The notes beneath the pieces are model-generated. The model made no database searches, was not told the origin of the DNA, and saw nothing but the letters and a program-made list of their open reading frames with translations. Below, one piece after another: positions 26,893-35,229 of a stretch of DNA of 64,000 bases. The translations under genes and the position numbers were made by a program. This stretch comes from CAYSCW01 sp964449165 (lineage in GTDB: Bacteria; Acidobacteriota; Aminicenantia; Aminicenantales; Aminicenantaceae), in NCBI GenBank assembly GCA_964449165.1, contig CAYVAT010000003.1, positions 62,001-126,000 on the forward strand, in the 5' to 3' direction. Positions within the stretch are counted from its first letter, which is position 1. Every line of letters begins with the position of its first letter.

Positions 26893-27819
26893 CTATTTAC
26901 CTACCAGGTAATCAAAAACCGCCTGAAGATTGTCATCTGGAGATGTGATTTCTTTGACCTCGATATCATTATCGATGAAGAGGTCAGGAAGAAGGCTGAA
27001 AAATTTATCTCTGTTACTGGTTTCCACCAGGACGGAATCTGGATCGGACCCGAAATGAATATTCAGGACATAGTCTTCATGGATGATTTTTGCAGCCAGC
27101 TGGCGGGGATCGCTGCATTTGATAGACACGATGTGGGGATGGGTATCGATCAGATCTCGGATATAATGAATATCTCCTTGGGCGAAAATCTTTCCTTGGT
27201 GGATGAGAATAATGCGCTTGGTCATGGCTTCAATCTCAGGCAGGACATGGCTGGAGACGATGATAGTCCGTCCTTCTTTCCCATAGGTCTTGATGAGTTT
27301 TATGATCTTTCTTCTTCCCAGTGGATCGAGACCGTTTAACGGCTCATCCAGGACAATGATCTCAGGATTATGGGCGATAGCTTGAGCAAATTTGAGCCTC
27401 TGCCTCATACCTCGGCTGTAAGATTTTATAACCCTGTCTTTATCATCCACCAATTCGACAATCTCCAGGGCTTCCCGGGCATTTTCTTGTGCTTCGGCAG
27501 GAGAGAAACGATTGAGTTGAAGAAGATGTGTCAGGAATTCCCAGCCGCTCATTTCTTCATAGAAAGCATCCTGTTCCGGGCAGAATCCAATGATGGAAAA
27601 AAGAGTATAGTTATTCCGGATTTTTTCGCCTTTGATAGTTGCATACCCAATGTTTGGTCTGATCTGGCCGGTGATGAGCTTGAGAAAAGTGGATTTACCA
27701 GCTCCGTTGGGCCCCAGGATCCCTGTGACTCCTTGCTCGATCTTAATCGTCACATCGCTTAAGCCCAGGATGTTTCCGTACCACTTGGAAAGATTCCGAG
27801 TTTCAATCACGCGTATCAT
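26893..27819 (-). CDS. ABC transporter ATP-binding protein
   Basis: 308 residues from the ATG at 27819, which overlaps the upstream permease stop by ATGA; the longer frame to 27909 would lie inside that permease gene. Walker A is GPNGAGKST, the signature loop reads YSRGMRQRLKFA, Walker B is IIVLDEPLNGLDP and the switch His is in SSHVLPE. The signature has SRG instead of the usual SGG. A C-terminal extension of about 90 residues follows the nucleotide-binding domain, as in other exporters of the ABC-2 group. It drives the permease encoded directly downstream. Confidence 0.9.
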   Translation of the reverse strand: MIRVIETRNLSKWYGNILGLSDVTIKIEQGVTGILGPNGAGKSTFLKLITGQIRPNIGYATIKGEKIRNNYTLFSIIGFCPEQDAFYEEMSGWEFLTHLLQLNRFSPAEAQENAREALEIVELVDDKDRVIKSYSRGMRQRLKFAQAIAHNPEIIVLDEPLNGLDPLGRRKIIKLIKTYGKEGRTIIVSSHVLPEIEAMTKRIILIHQGKIFAQGDIHYIRDLIDTHPHIVSIKCSDPRQLAAKIIHEDYVLNIHFGSDPDSVLVETSNRDKFFSLLPDLFIDNDIEVKEITSPDDNLQAVFDYLVGK

Positions 27820-28688
27820 TTGATGATCTCCACTCCCCTCACCCTTTTTTGCAACAAAACACCAGAAAAAATACAGAAGAGGAGAAGCACAAGAAAGGAA
27901 TAGATCCAAGGAAAGTCATAGGGCGTTTTCTGGTTGAATATGGTCGTTCCTACCTGTTGGAGATTTGATTTTATGGAGAGGAGGGCAAAATATTTGCTTC
28001 CGAATATTCCGTAGAAAATTCCGAAAAGGATATCAGAAAAGATGTAAAGACCAAAGATGAAAATGCTCACATATCTTCTGTTCTTACTCAAAGAGGAGAG
28101 TAAAAGGGTGTAAAAGGAGAAAAATCCTGTGATGAAGACGGAATAGACGATAACGGCTGGAGGCAGCAAGGGAAATGTGAGGAAGAACCGGAAGCTTCCC
28201 GAGAAGATAAGTTTCATCAGAAAGAGTATCAATCCCGGAATAAGAGTGATGAGAAACAGGAAGAAGACGATAACTGAGACTTTACCCAGAAAGTAGTCCT
28301 TTTTCTTGAGAGGTCGTGCAAAGTAAAGCTGGAGGGAGTTGTATTTGAGATCATCAGAGATAAGCCCTGCCCCGCAGAAGACCAGAATGACTATCATGAT
28401 AAACAAAAGGAAATCATTGGTAAAGTAAGCCTTAAAATAACTGGGATTAATATTTATGAATTGTGTGGATTCCTTAATCATGAACTGGAAATCTTCAAGT
28501 CGCTCAGAGATGTATATTCCTACAAGAAAGACCAGAGCTGGTACAAAAGAGAGAAAAAAGAGGGGCTTGAAGAATTTTCTTCTGAAAGTCAATTTGATTC
28601 CCCAGACTGTGATGGGCAGCCAGGGAAACTTACTTTCCTTTAATTCGCCTTCCCAGTGGGTGTAACCTTTTTCTTTTATGGTCATCAA
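27816..28688 (-). CDS. ABC-2 type transporter permease
   Basis: 290 residues, six predicted membrane segments, with the first at about residues 40-58 after a cytoplasmic N-terminus (begins MMTIKEKGYTHWEGEL). Segment DDLKYNSLQLYFARPLKKKD is the cytoplasmic loop typical of ABC-2 permeases that couples to the ATPase. It overlaps both neighbours by four bases (28685-28688 and 27816-27819), so it is tightly coupled to two ATPase genes. Confidence 0.82.
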   Translation of the reverse strand: MMTIKEKGYTHWEGELKESKFPWLPITVWGIKLTFRRKFFKPLFFLSFVPALVFLVGIYISERLEDFQFMIKESTQFININPSYFKAYFTNDFLLFIMIVILVFCGAGLISDDLKYNSLQLYFARPLKKKDYFLGKVSVIVFFLFLITLIPGLILFLMKLIFSGSFRFFLTFPLLPPAVIVYSVFITGFFSFYTLLLSSLSKNRRYVSIFIFGLYIFSDILFGIFYGIFGSKYFALLSIKSNLQQVGTTIFNQKTPYDFPWIYSFLVLLLFCIFSGVLLQKRVRGVEIIK

Positions 28689-29596
28689 TCTACTCCCACA
28701 ACTTTAGCAAAAAGATCCTCCAACGAGGTCTGGCTCTTGATAAAATGCCTGACCTGGGTGGCTTCTTCTGCTGCAATCCTGAAGATTTGTTGAGGGCTCT
28801 GGCCGGGCGGCATATAGACCTTAAAAAGTCCTTCTTCTGTCTCCTCCACTTTGCATTTGATGTCTGTCAGCTTATGGAGAAAACTTTCTTTCTCTCCTTT
28901 TATCTTGACTTCATAAAGGCTGTACTTGATCTCTTTAAGCTCTTTCATGGTCCCTTGAGCCGCCACCTTCCCTTTATTGAGGATGACCACATAAGAACAG
29001 ATTGCCTCGATGTCAGCCAAAATGTGAGAGGAGATTAAAACCTGAATGTTTTTTTTGGAAGAGATATCCGTGATTAACTCTAGAATTTCTTTTCGCCCCT
29101 GGGGATCCAAACTGCTCGTTGGTTCATCCAGAAAAATGAGCTTGGGGTCGTGAACAATGGCTTGGGCCAGTTTAAGGCGTTGCTTCATTCCTCCTGAATA
29201 GGTCTCAACTAATCTGTATCTGCTCTCCTCCAGGCCGACAAAAAAGAGAACTTCATGGGCACGTTTCATTGCCTCCTGATGAGGCATTCCTGATAGTTCT
29301 CCCAGATAAGAAGTGAAGGAGACACCATCCATTCCCGGGATGAAACAGTCGTCTTCTGGCATGTATCCCACATAGCGGCGGATGATGGCTTGTTGATTTT
29401 TGATATCATATCCCAAGACGGTCCCCTCCCCTTTTGCTGGAGCGAGGAATCCGAGCAAAAGACGAAGAAGAGTACTTTTGCCAGCTCCATTAGGACCCAG
29501 AAGACCAATGGCCCCTTGAGGCAAGTCCATGGTCACTCCATCTAAAGCTCGAATTTTCCCGTAGCTGAAATGAATCTCTCTGATGGCGATACTCAT
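28685..29596 (-). CDS. ABC transporter ATP-binding protein
   Basis: 303 residues. Walker A GPNGAGKST, signature YSGGMKQRLKLA, Walker B LIFLDEPTSSLDP, and SSHILADIE after it, all in a canonical arrangement, followed by an ABC-2-type C-terminal extension of about 80 residues. First gene of the four-gene operon; its start (29596) lies 75 bp from the end of the phosphoglycerate mutase gene, which is transcribed in the same direction, so read-through is possible. Confidence 0.9.
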   Translation of the reverse strand: MSIAIREIHFSYGKIRALDGVTMDLPQGAIGLLGPNGAGKSTLLRLLLGFLAPAKGEGTVLGYDIKNQQAIIRRYVGYMPEDDCFIPGMDGVSFTSYLGELSGMPHQEAMKRAHEVLFFVGLEESRYRLVETYSGGMKQRLKLAQAIVHDPKLIFLDEPTSSLDPQGRKEILELITDISSKKNIQVLISSHILADIEAICSYVVILNKGKVAAQGTMKELKEIKYSLYEVKIKGEKESFLHKLTDIKCKVEETEEGLFKVYMPPGQSPQQIFRIAAEEATQVRHFIKSQTSLEDLFAKVVGVD

Positions 29597-29671
29597 ATAT
29601 TCTTTCTCGATGACTTACTTAATATATATAATACGATAATCTATGACAGAAGTTCCCTCAGCTCACGCTTC

Positions 29672-31282
29672 TTACCAGAGAGGTACTTTTTTCCCCTCTC
29701 CGAAAACCAAGGCCCTGTATGCCTTCTCCACACGATCCCAGTTCTCTTCCCTATCCAAGGCCCAGAATCTACCCATGACTGTAACCACTTCTCCTGTGGA
29801 GATGTGCTTGCACATCTGTTCCACTTTTTCCACATAGGCAGAGCCGCTTTCCGGCTTTTCTCCTCTTCGCCCGATCAAGGCATGAACAAACACTCTTTTC
29901 AGCTTGAGAGAGCTGGCCATCTGTAGCAGTGCTTCAAGATGTCTTATGGTGCCATGAGAACTATAATGGGAAACAATACCCAGAAGATGGAGAGAACGGC
30001 CGTACTGCTGTGCTCCTTTCATGGCCCAAAGAAAGGTCTGATTCTGAAAAAAAACCTCTTCTTTAATGGCCTTATCTATGCGCACCCGATCGAGCGGAAT
30101 CCTTCTTCCTGCTCCCAGATGAAGATGCCCGGCCTCTGAATTCCCCACTGCATGAGCGGGCATGCCCACAGCCTCTCCTGAAGCACGAAGACAAGAATGA
30201 GGAAATTCAGACCAAAGCCGGTCAAAGTTCCCTGTATGAGACTCAGCAATCAGATTCCCCTCCTTCTCTTTCCTCAATCCCCATCCATCCAAGATGAGAA
30301 GGAGAATCTTTTTCTTCCCTGCCTGTATAACTTCGGTATCGGGGAGCAGGCTTTTTCCGGTCATCTCCGTTGGTTTTTCCAAACCGAGTAGATTCAGGAC
30401 TGTTGGAGCCACATCTTGAAGCTCAGCTTCCTTCTTTAGCTTCCATGTTTTCTGTTCCTGAATGGAGAAATCAGCGAGAATAAAAGGCACAGGATTACTT
30501 GTGTGTCCCGTGTTTATGGTTCCATTTTTATAATGCCATTCTTCCACTGTTCCATGATCTGAAGTCACCAGGAGGGTTATTCTTTGCTGCTGACAGATCT
30601 CTAGGATCTTTCCCAGCTCTTGATCCACCGTCTCCACAGCTTTGATCACGGCTTTTCTGTTCTCGATGTGCCCGATCACATCCACATTGGCTAAATTGGC
30701 GATAATGACTTGATAAAATGGATCTTTACTTTTTTTTACAATCGTCTCTCCAACCTTACGGGCGCTCAACTCAGGTATAGAGGCATAGGAGGAGATGCCA
30801 TGGGGAGAAGGGATGATGACCCTTTCCTCTCCAGGGAAAACCTGATTGCTCTTCCCGTTGAGGAAATATCCGATATGGACAGCTTTTTCGGATTCTGCGA
30901 TTTTGAGCACGTGCATTCCCTTTTGAGAAAGAATCTCGCACAGAGTGTGCCTGAGCGGGCCTTCAGAAGGGAAAGCAACTTTCACATCCAGAGAAGGGTG
31001 GTAGTCAATCATGGTGACAAAATTCAAATAAAGATTCTCTTTGATGGGAAAACGGGAAAAATCTTTTTGGGTGAGACTCTCTGTGAGTTCAATCTCTCTT
31101 TCCCCCCGAATATCATAGAAGATGACATAATCCCCATCTGTGAATCTTCCCCTTGGCTGACCTGAGGAATCAACGGCGATAAGGGGCTGCAGAGCTTCAT
31201 CTTCCTCACCAGAAAAGTAGGCTTCTTTTATGGCCTTCACCATAGTTGAAGAAGAAGCTCGATGTTCTCTTTTTTCACTCAT
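29672..31282 (-). CDS. gpmI: Circularly permuted 2,3-bisphosphoglycerate-independent phosphoglycerate mutase
   Basis: 536 residues. All parts of cofactor-independent phosphoglycerate mutase (normally about 510 residues) are present but in swapped order. Residues 10-312 match the usual C-terminal 285 or so: FYDIRGER (substrate Arg 59 and 62), AESEK (Lys133), ANVDVIGH (D201, H205), SDHGT (D242, H243), GHTSNPVP (H260), ending VAPTVLNLLGLEKPTEMTGK. A linker of about ten residues follows, then residues 323-532 match the usual first 220: LLILDGWG (D332), VGNSEAGHLHLGAG (catalytic S382), H443, MGRFWALDRE. The new ends fall in the loop after GEGK in the phosphotransferase domain. The usual DGRD motif is replaced by GRRG. 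The enzyme would interconvert 3- and 2-phosphoglycerate with manganese. Its own promoter lies at 31304-31332. Confidence 0.85.
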   Translation of the reverse strand: MSEKREHRASSSTMVKAIKEAYFSGEEDEALQPLIAVDSSGQPRGRFTDGDYVIFYDIRGEREIELTESLTQKDFSRFPIKENLYLNFVTMIDYHPSLDVKVAFPSEGPLRHTLCEILSQKGMHVLKIAESEKAVHIGYFLNGKSNQVFPGEERVIIPSPHGISSYASIPELSARKVGETIVKKSKDPFYQVIIANLANVDVIGHIENRKAVIKAVETVDQELGKILEICQQQRITLLVTSDHGTVEEWHYKNGTINTGHTSNPVPFILADFSIQEQKTWKLKKEAELQDVAPTVLNLLGLEKPTEMTGKSLLPDTEVIQAGKKKILLLILDGWGLRKEKEGNLIAESHTGNFDRLWSEFPHSCLRASGEAVGMPAHAVGNSEAGHLHLGAGRRIPLDRVRIDKAIKEEVFFQNQTFLWAMKGAQQYGRSLHLLGIVSHYSSHGTIRHLEALLQMASSLKLKRVFVHALIGRRGEKPESGSAYVEKVEQMCKHISTGEVVTVMGRFWALDREENWDRVEKAYRALVFGEGKKVPLW

Positions 31283-31303
31283 ATCCTGAAGTTTTAAGCC
31301 TAT

Positions 31304-31332
31304 ACTATAGGTAGGACGAGAAAGGATGTCAA
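31304..31332 (-). promoter_or_regulatory. Sigma-70-type promoter for the phosphoglycerate mutase gene
   Basis: On the minus strand TTGACA (31332-31327), a 17-bp spacer and TATAGT (31309-31304). The -35 is perfect and the -10 matches five of six. Transcription would start about 14-15 nt before the ATG at 31282. A possible AGGA lies unusually close to the start codon. Confidence 0.7.
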
Positions 31333-31434
31333 CTCACAAGGGCTAAAGGTGATTATTAGCTTCATCCTCACCCCAAAAATGTCCTTGACGATTGTCTGGG
31401 CCATGATTAAATTATAACTCTGAAAGGAGGGACC

Positions 31435-33474
31435 ATGAAAAAAAATGCCCTTTTTTTCTTCTTGTTATTATTCCTGGTCGTTACCCTGGTATGGGCTAAG
31501 CATGAAGTTCGACCTCTAAGCTTTGATGACTTTATCCAGATAAAGAGAGTAAGTGATCTCCAAATTTCTCCTGCCGAAGACCTTATCGCTTTTGTTGTGA
31601 CCGAGATGAATAAGGAAAAAAACTCGTCCAACAGCGATATCTGGATCATTCCCGCAGAAGGAGGAAAGCCTTGGAGGCTGACCTCTAGCTCCGGAGCTGA
31701 CTTCAATCCTCGTTGGTCTCCTGATGGGAGAAGAATCGCCTTTATTTCCACAAGAGGCGGAACTGCCCAAATCTGGGTTATCGATCCTCATGGTGGAGAG
31801 GCTGCTCCGCTTTCTGACATGTCCACAGGAGTTGCGGGCTTCATCTGGTCTCCGACAGGAACGCAGTTAGCTTTTTCTTCTTCAGTCTTTCCTGATTGCA
31901 CCGATGATGAATGCAACAAGAGGAGAGAAGAAGAAAAGGAAAAATCGAAGGTAAAAGCAAAGACCTTCAAGCACCTTCTTTACCGCCACTGGAATTCTTG
32001 GAGAGATGGGAAGAGAAGTCACCTTTTTATACTTTTTCTTGAAGGCGGGAAGGCCCATGATGTGACACCTGGAGATTATGATGCACCTCCCATCTCCCTC
32101 GGCAGCGACCATGATTATGCTATCTCTCCAGATGGAAGAGAAATGTGTTTTGTTCAAAACACAGATCCCGAGTTTAGGATATCGCTGGGAACAAACAATG
32201 ATCTTTTCGTCACAGCTATCGATGAAGGGCGGATAGAAAAACTTACCACCAACGAGGCCAATGACAATTCTCCTCATTACTCTCCGGATGGGCGCTTTAT
32301 TGCCTACAGGGCAATGGCCAGGGCGGGCTTTGAAGCAGATAAATACAGCCTTATGCTCTACGAAAAAAAGAATAAGAAGATTACCAATATGACTGAAGCT
32401 CTGGATAGATCGGTTGATGAGATACTCTGGTCTGCTGACAGCTCCTCCATCTTTTTCACTTTTGAGGAAAAAGGAAGAAGTGTCCTTGCCCGAATATTCC
32501 TTAAGAACAGGATGATAGAGAGGCTGTTGGAGGGCCATTATGTCAGCAACCCTAACCTCTCTCCTGATGGAAAGACCATTTATCTTTTCAAACAAGCCAT
32601 CCATTATCCATCTGAAGTCTATTCCTTTGATATCCAGTCAAAAAAGCTGAAAAAACTGACTGATGTCAATGGTTCCCTTCTCCAGAGAATCGAGATGAAT
32701 CCAGTCGAAGAGTTCTGGTTTGAGGGTGCGGAAGGTGATAACATCCACGGTTTCCTAGTCAAGCCACCTTTTTTTGAGAAGACCAAGAAGTACCCGATGG
32801 TCATGCTTATTCACGGGGGGCCCCAAGGAGCATGGTCCGATAATTTTCACTACCGATGGAATGCGCAGATGTTTGCCTCTGCTGGCTATGTGGTGGCTAT
32901 GGTTAACTTCCATGGAAGCACAGGATATGGCCAGGAGTTTACCGATTCTATAAGCGGAGACTGGGGAGGAAAGCCTTTCCAGGATATCATGAAAGGTTGT
33001 GACTATCTTCTCTCCCAATATGATTTTATCGATAAAGAGCGTCTGGCTGCGGCCGGAGCTTCATACGGCGGGTACATGATCGATTGGCTGGAAGGACATA
33101 CTGATCGTTTCCGCTGTCTCATTTCTCATGCCGGTGTTTTTGACCTGCGTTCCATGTATGGTGCGACTGAGGAACTTTGGTTTCCTGAATGGGAATTCAG
33201 GGGAACTCCCTGGACAAACCCAGAGATGTACGAAAAATGGTCACCCAGTGCTTATGTGGAAAAGTTTCGTACACCCTGCCTGGTAACCCATTCCCAGAAC
33301 GATTTCCGTGTTCCAGTAACACAAGGATTTCAGCTGTTTACAGCTCTTCAGAGGATGCGGATCCCCTCCAAAATGCTTTATTTCCCTGATGAGAATCACT
33401 TTATCCAGAAACCTCAGAACGCTGAACTATGGTGGAAAACAGTTCATGAATGGTTGGCTGCGTATCTGAAGTAG
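31435..33474 (+). CDS. S9 family (prolyl oligopeptidase-like) exported peptidase
   Basis: 679 residues. A signal peptide covers about residues 1-21. Residues 40-400 form a TolB/WD-like beta-propeller (motifs SPDGRRIAF, SPDGRFIAY, SPDGKTIYL). The alpha/beta hydrolase domain from about 420 has LIHGGPQGAW, the nucleophile elbow GASYGG, the acid in SQNDFRVP and the catalytic His in DENHFI. This is the acylaminoacyl-peptidase/dipeptidyl-peptidase group, which cleaves short peptides; the propeller limits access. The start has GAAAGGAGG six bases upstream. It is monocistronic and meets the M23 gene convergently 17 bp later. Confidence 0.92.
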   Translation: MKKNALFFFLLLFLVVTLVWAKHEVRPLSFDDFIQIKRVSDLQISPAEDLIAFVVTEMNKEKNSSNSDIWIIPAEGGKPWRLTSSSGADFNPRWSPDGRRIAFISTRGGTAQIWVIDPHGGEAAPLSDMSTGVAGFIWSPTGTQLAFSSSVFPDCTDDECNKRREEEKEKSKVKAKTFKHLLYRHWNSWRDGKRSHLFILFLEGGKAHDVTPGDYDAPPISLGSDHDYAISPDGREMCFVQNTDPEFRISLGTNNDLFVTAIDEGRIEKLTTNEANDNSPHYSPDGRFIAYRAMARAGFEADKYSLMLYEKKNKKITNMTEALDRSVDEILWSADSSSIFFTFEEKGRSVLARIFLKNRMIERLLEGHYVSNPNLSPDGKTIYLFKQAIHYPSEVYSFDIQSKKLKKLTDVNGSLLQRIEMNPVEEFWFEGAEGDNIHGFLVKPPFFEKTKKYPMVMLIHGGPQGAWSDNFHYRWNAQMFASAGYVVAMVNFHGSTGYGQEFTDSISGDWGGKPFQDIMKGCDYLLSQYDFIDKERLAAAGASYGGYMIDWLEGHTDRFRCLISHAGVFDLRSMYGATEELWFPEWEFRGTPWTNPEMYEKWSPSAYVEKFRTPCLVTHSQNDFRVPVTQGFQLFTALQRMRIPSKMLYFPDENHFIQKPQNAELWWKTVHEWLAAYLK

Positions 33475-33491
33475 CTTTGGGTTAAAATAGG

Positions 33492-34385
33492 TTAATCGAA
33501 GCTGAGACGTAGGAGGGAATGGGGATCAACCCTGCTCCCAAAGATTTTTATCCCCCAATGGAGGTGGGGACCTGTAACTCTTCCCGTGGCTCCCACCTCG
33601 CCGATGACATCCCCTCTTTGCACATGCTGGCCCCTCTTCACCTTGAACTTGGAGAAGTGGCAATACAGACTGAAGAGACCGAGACCATGGTCGATGATGA
33701 CGGTTTTCCCTGAAAAGTATAGATCGCTGGCAAGCACTACCTCTCCCGAATTGGACGCCAGAACAGGAGTGCCTGTGGGTACTGATATATCCACTCCTCC
33801 ATGAGAGGAGCGAGGCTGGTCGTTATAGATTCTTCTTTCACCGAAATTGTCAAAGACCTTACCGTTGGCGGGGAGAATAAATGTCCCTTCTCCAAGCCAC
33901 TCAGAAGTGAACCTTTGGTAGATGGACAACAGAAGTTCTGATTCCCTTCTGATTCTTTCCCTCACTTCGACCGGAGGTGTAACATATTCCTCCTTGACCC
34001 ACAGTCGTTTTACCGGGAATTCTCTTGCTGAGATGGTGATCTGCTTTTTGAAAGTGCCCCACTCTCCAGCCGAATCCTTGGTGTAGATGGTCAATGGGTA
34101 TATCCCAGGTTTCACGCCGAGGTCAATTCCGATGATAGCGAGAAACTTGTCTTGTTCAAGATCCTTTACCATTTGGTACTTATTTCCTAAAAATCGAATC
34201 TGGGCATTCTTGGCCTCGTGGCCGCCCTCGATAGAGAGAATCACGATTTCTCCCGGCTGGAAACTCCGACAGCGGACTTCAATTGAAAATCCCGCGGGAC
34301 TGAACCACTTTTCATGGCTCGATAATAGAATCCGGATTGGAACCCAGAGCAGGAAAAGGACAGAAAAGACAACAACTTTTTTCAC
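33492..34385 (-). CDS. M23 family metallopeptidase (LytM-type peptidoglycan endopeptidase), exported
   Basis: 297 residues with an N-terminal hydrophobic signal/anchor (about 1-20). An immunoglobulin-like domain (about 25-135) precedes the LytM domain at about 190-290, whose zinc site is intact: HGGVDIS (first His and Asp) and HLHWGI (last His), with the conserved YCHFSKF in between. The family cuts the peptide cross-links of peptidoglycan. It starts one base after the alpha/beta hydrolase stop, so the two are co-transcribed on the minus strand, in a region rich in cell-wall and D-amino-acid genes. Confidence 0.9.
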   Translation of the reverse strand: MKKVVVFSVLFLLWVPIRILLSSHEKWFSPAGFSIEVRCRSFQPGEIVILSIEGGHEAKNAQIRFLGNKYQMVKDLEQDKFLAIIGIDLGVKPGIYPLTIYTKDSAGEWGTFKKQITISAREFPVKRLWVKEEYVTPPVEVRERIRRESELLLSIYQRFTSEWLGEGTFILPANGKVFDNFGERRIYNDQPRSSHGGVDISVPTGTPVLASNSGEVVLASDLYFSGKTVIIDHGLGLFSLYCHFSKFKVKRGQHVQRGDVIGEVGATGRVTGPHLHWGIKIFGSRVDPHSLLRLSFD

Positions 34386-34386
34386 T

Positions 34387-35214
34387 TTAAAGCTCTAAAA
34401 AATGGAGTACACTCCGGTTAAACTTATCTGGCCACTCTAGCTGAGGAAGATGGTCGCATTTTTCAAAAATGACTAAATGAGCGTTCTTTATCAATGCCAA
34501 TCCTCTACGAGCCTGAGAAAGAGGGACAATTTTATCATCAACACCCCAGATGATCAAAGTTTGATGAGACAAATGAGGGATCTCTTCCAACAAGGGCTTC
34601 CAGATTTTTTCTTTCAGGCCTTTGCTGTCCACACCTTGATGCAGCACCTCAAGGCAGATTTCTCTAACTTGCCGTTGCTCGAACACCCTTAAAGCACACT
34701 CTATAAGATCATCAGGAAGCTTTTTCGAGTCATAAAACAGCCTTGAAAGCATCAGTCGTGCGGTTAAGCGACTCCTCGCTGTGAGAGCCAATTCACCTAC
34801 AGGATAGTGAGAAGCCACCCGCAATAACAGGGAAATTTCTTTTCCAAAGCCGACATTGTCGACCAGAACAAGCCTGTCGACTCTTTCCGGAAAACAGAGG
34901 GCTGTAATAAGTACGATATAACCACCGAAAGAATTTCCCACAAGGGTTACCTTGTCGAGATTGAAAGCATCGAGTAAGGAATGCATGAAACGAGTAACTA
35001 AACTGGTGTTGAATTCCTCTTTTGGTTTAGAAGAGAATCCGAAACCAAGAAAGTCTATGGCAACAGTCCGATGATTTTGGGAGATGCTCGTCAGGTTCAG
35101 CTTCCACCATTCGAGGGAAGCTCCAAGCCCATGGAGAAGCAAGACTGGAGGACCTTTGCCTTCTTCAATGTATCTGATTCTGTTTCCATCGACGCGGATA
35201 AACTTTGCTTCCAC
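34387..35214 (-). CDS. Alpha/beta hydrolase
   Basis: 275 residues without a signal peptide. The fold's landmarks are clear: oxyanion segment LLHGLGASLEWW, nucleophile elbow GNSFGG, acid WGVDDKIVP and the catalytic His in CDHLPQLEWP. It resembles the carboxyl-ester/C-C-bond hydrolase subfamily (BphD/MhpC type), but the substrate is not predictable. It lies 15 bp downstream of the D-aminoacylase gene and one base upstream of the M23 peptidase gene, so the three probably form one minus-strand operon. Confidence 0.88.
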   Translation of the reverse strand: MEAKFIRVDGNRIRYIEEGKGPPVLLLHGLGASLEWWKLNLTSISQNHRTVAIDFLGFGFSSKPKEEFNTSLVTRFMHSLLDAFNLDKVTLVGNSFGGYIVLITALCFPERVDRLVLVDNVGFGKEISLLLRVASHYPVGELALTARSRLTARLMLSRLFYDSKKLPDDLIECALRVFEQRQVREICLEVLHQGVDSKGLKEKIWKPLLEEIPHLSHQTLIIWGVDDKIVPLSQARRGLALIKNAHLVIFEKCDHLPQLEWPDKFNRSVLHFLEL

Positions 35215-35229
35215 AATTCCAGCAACTCT

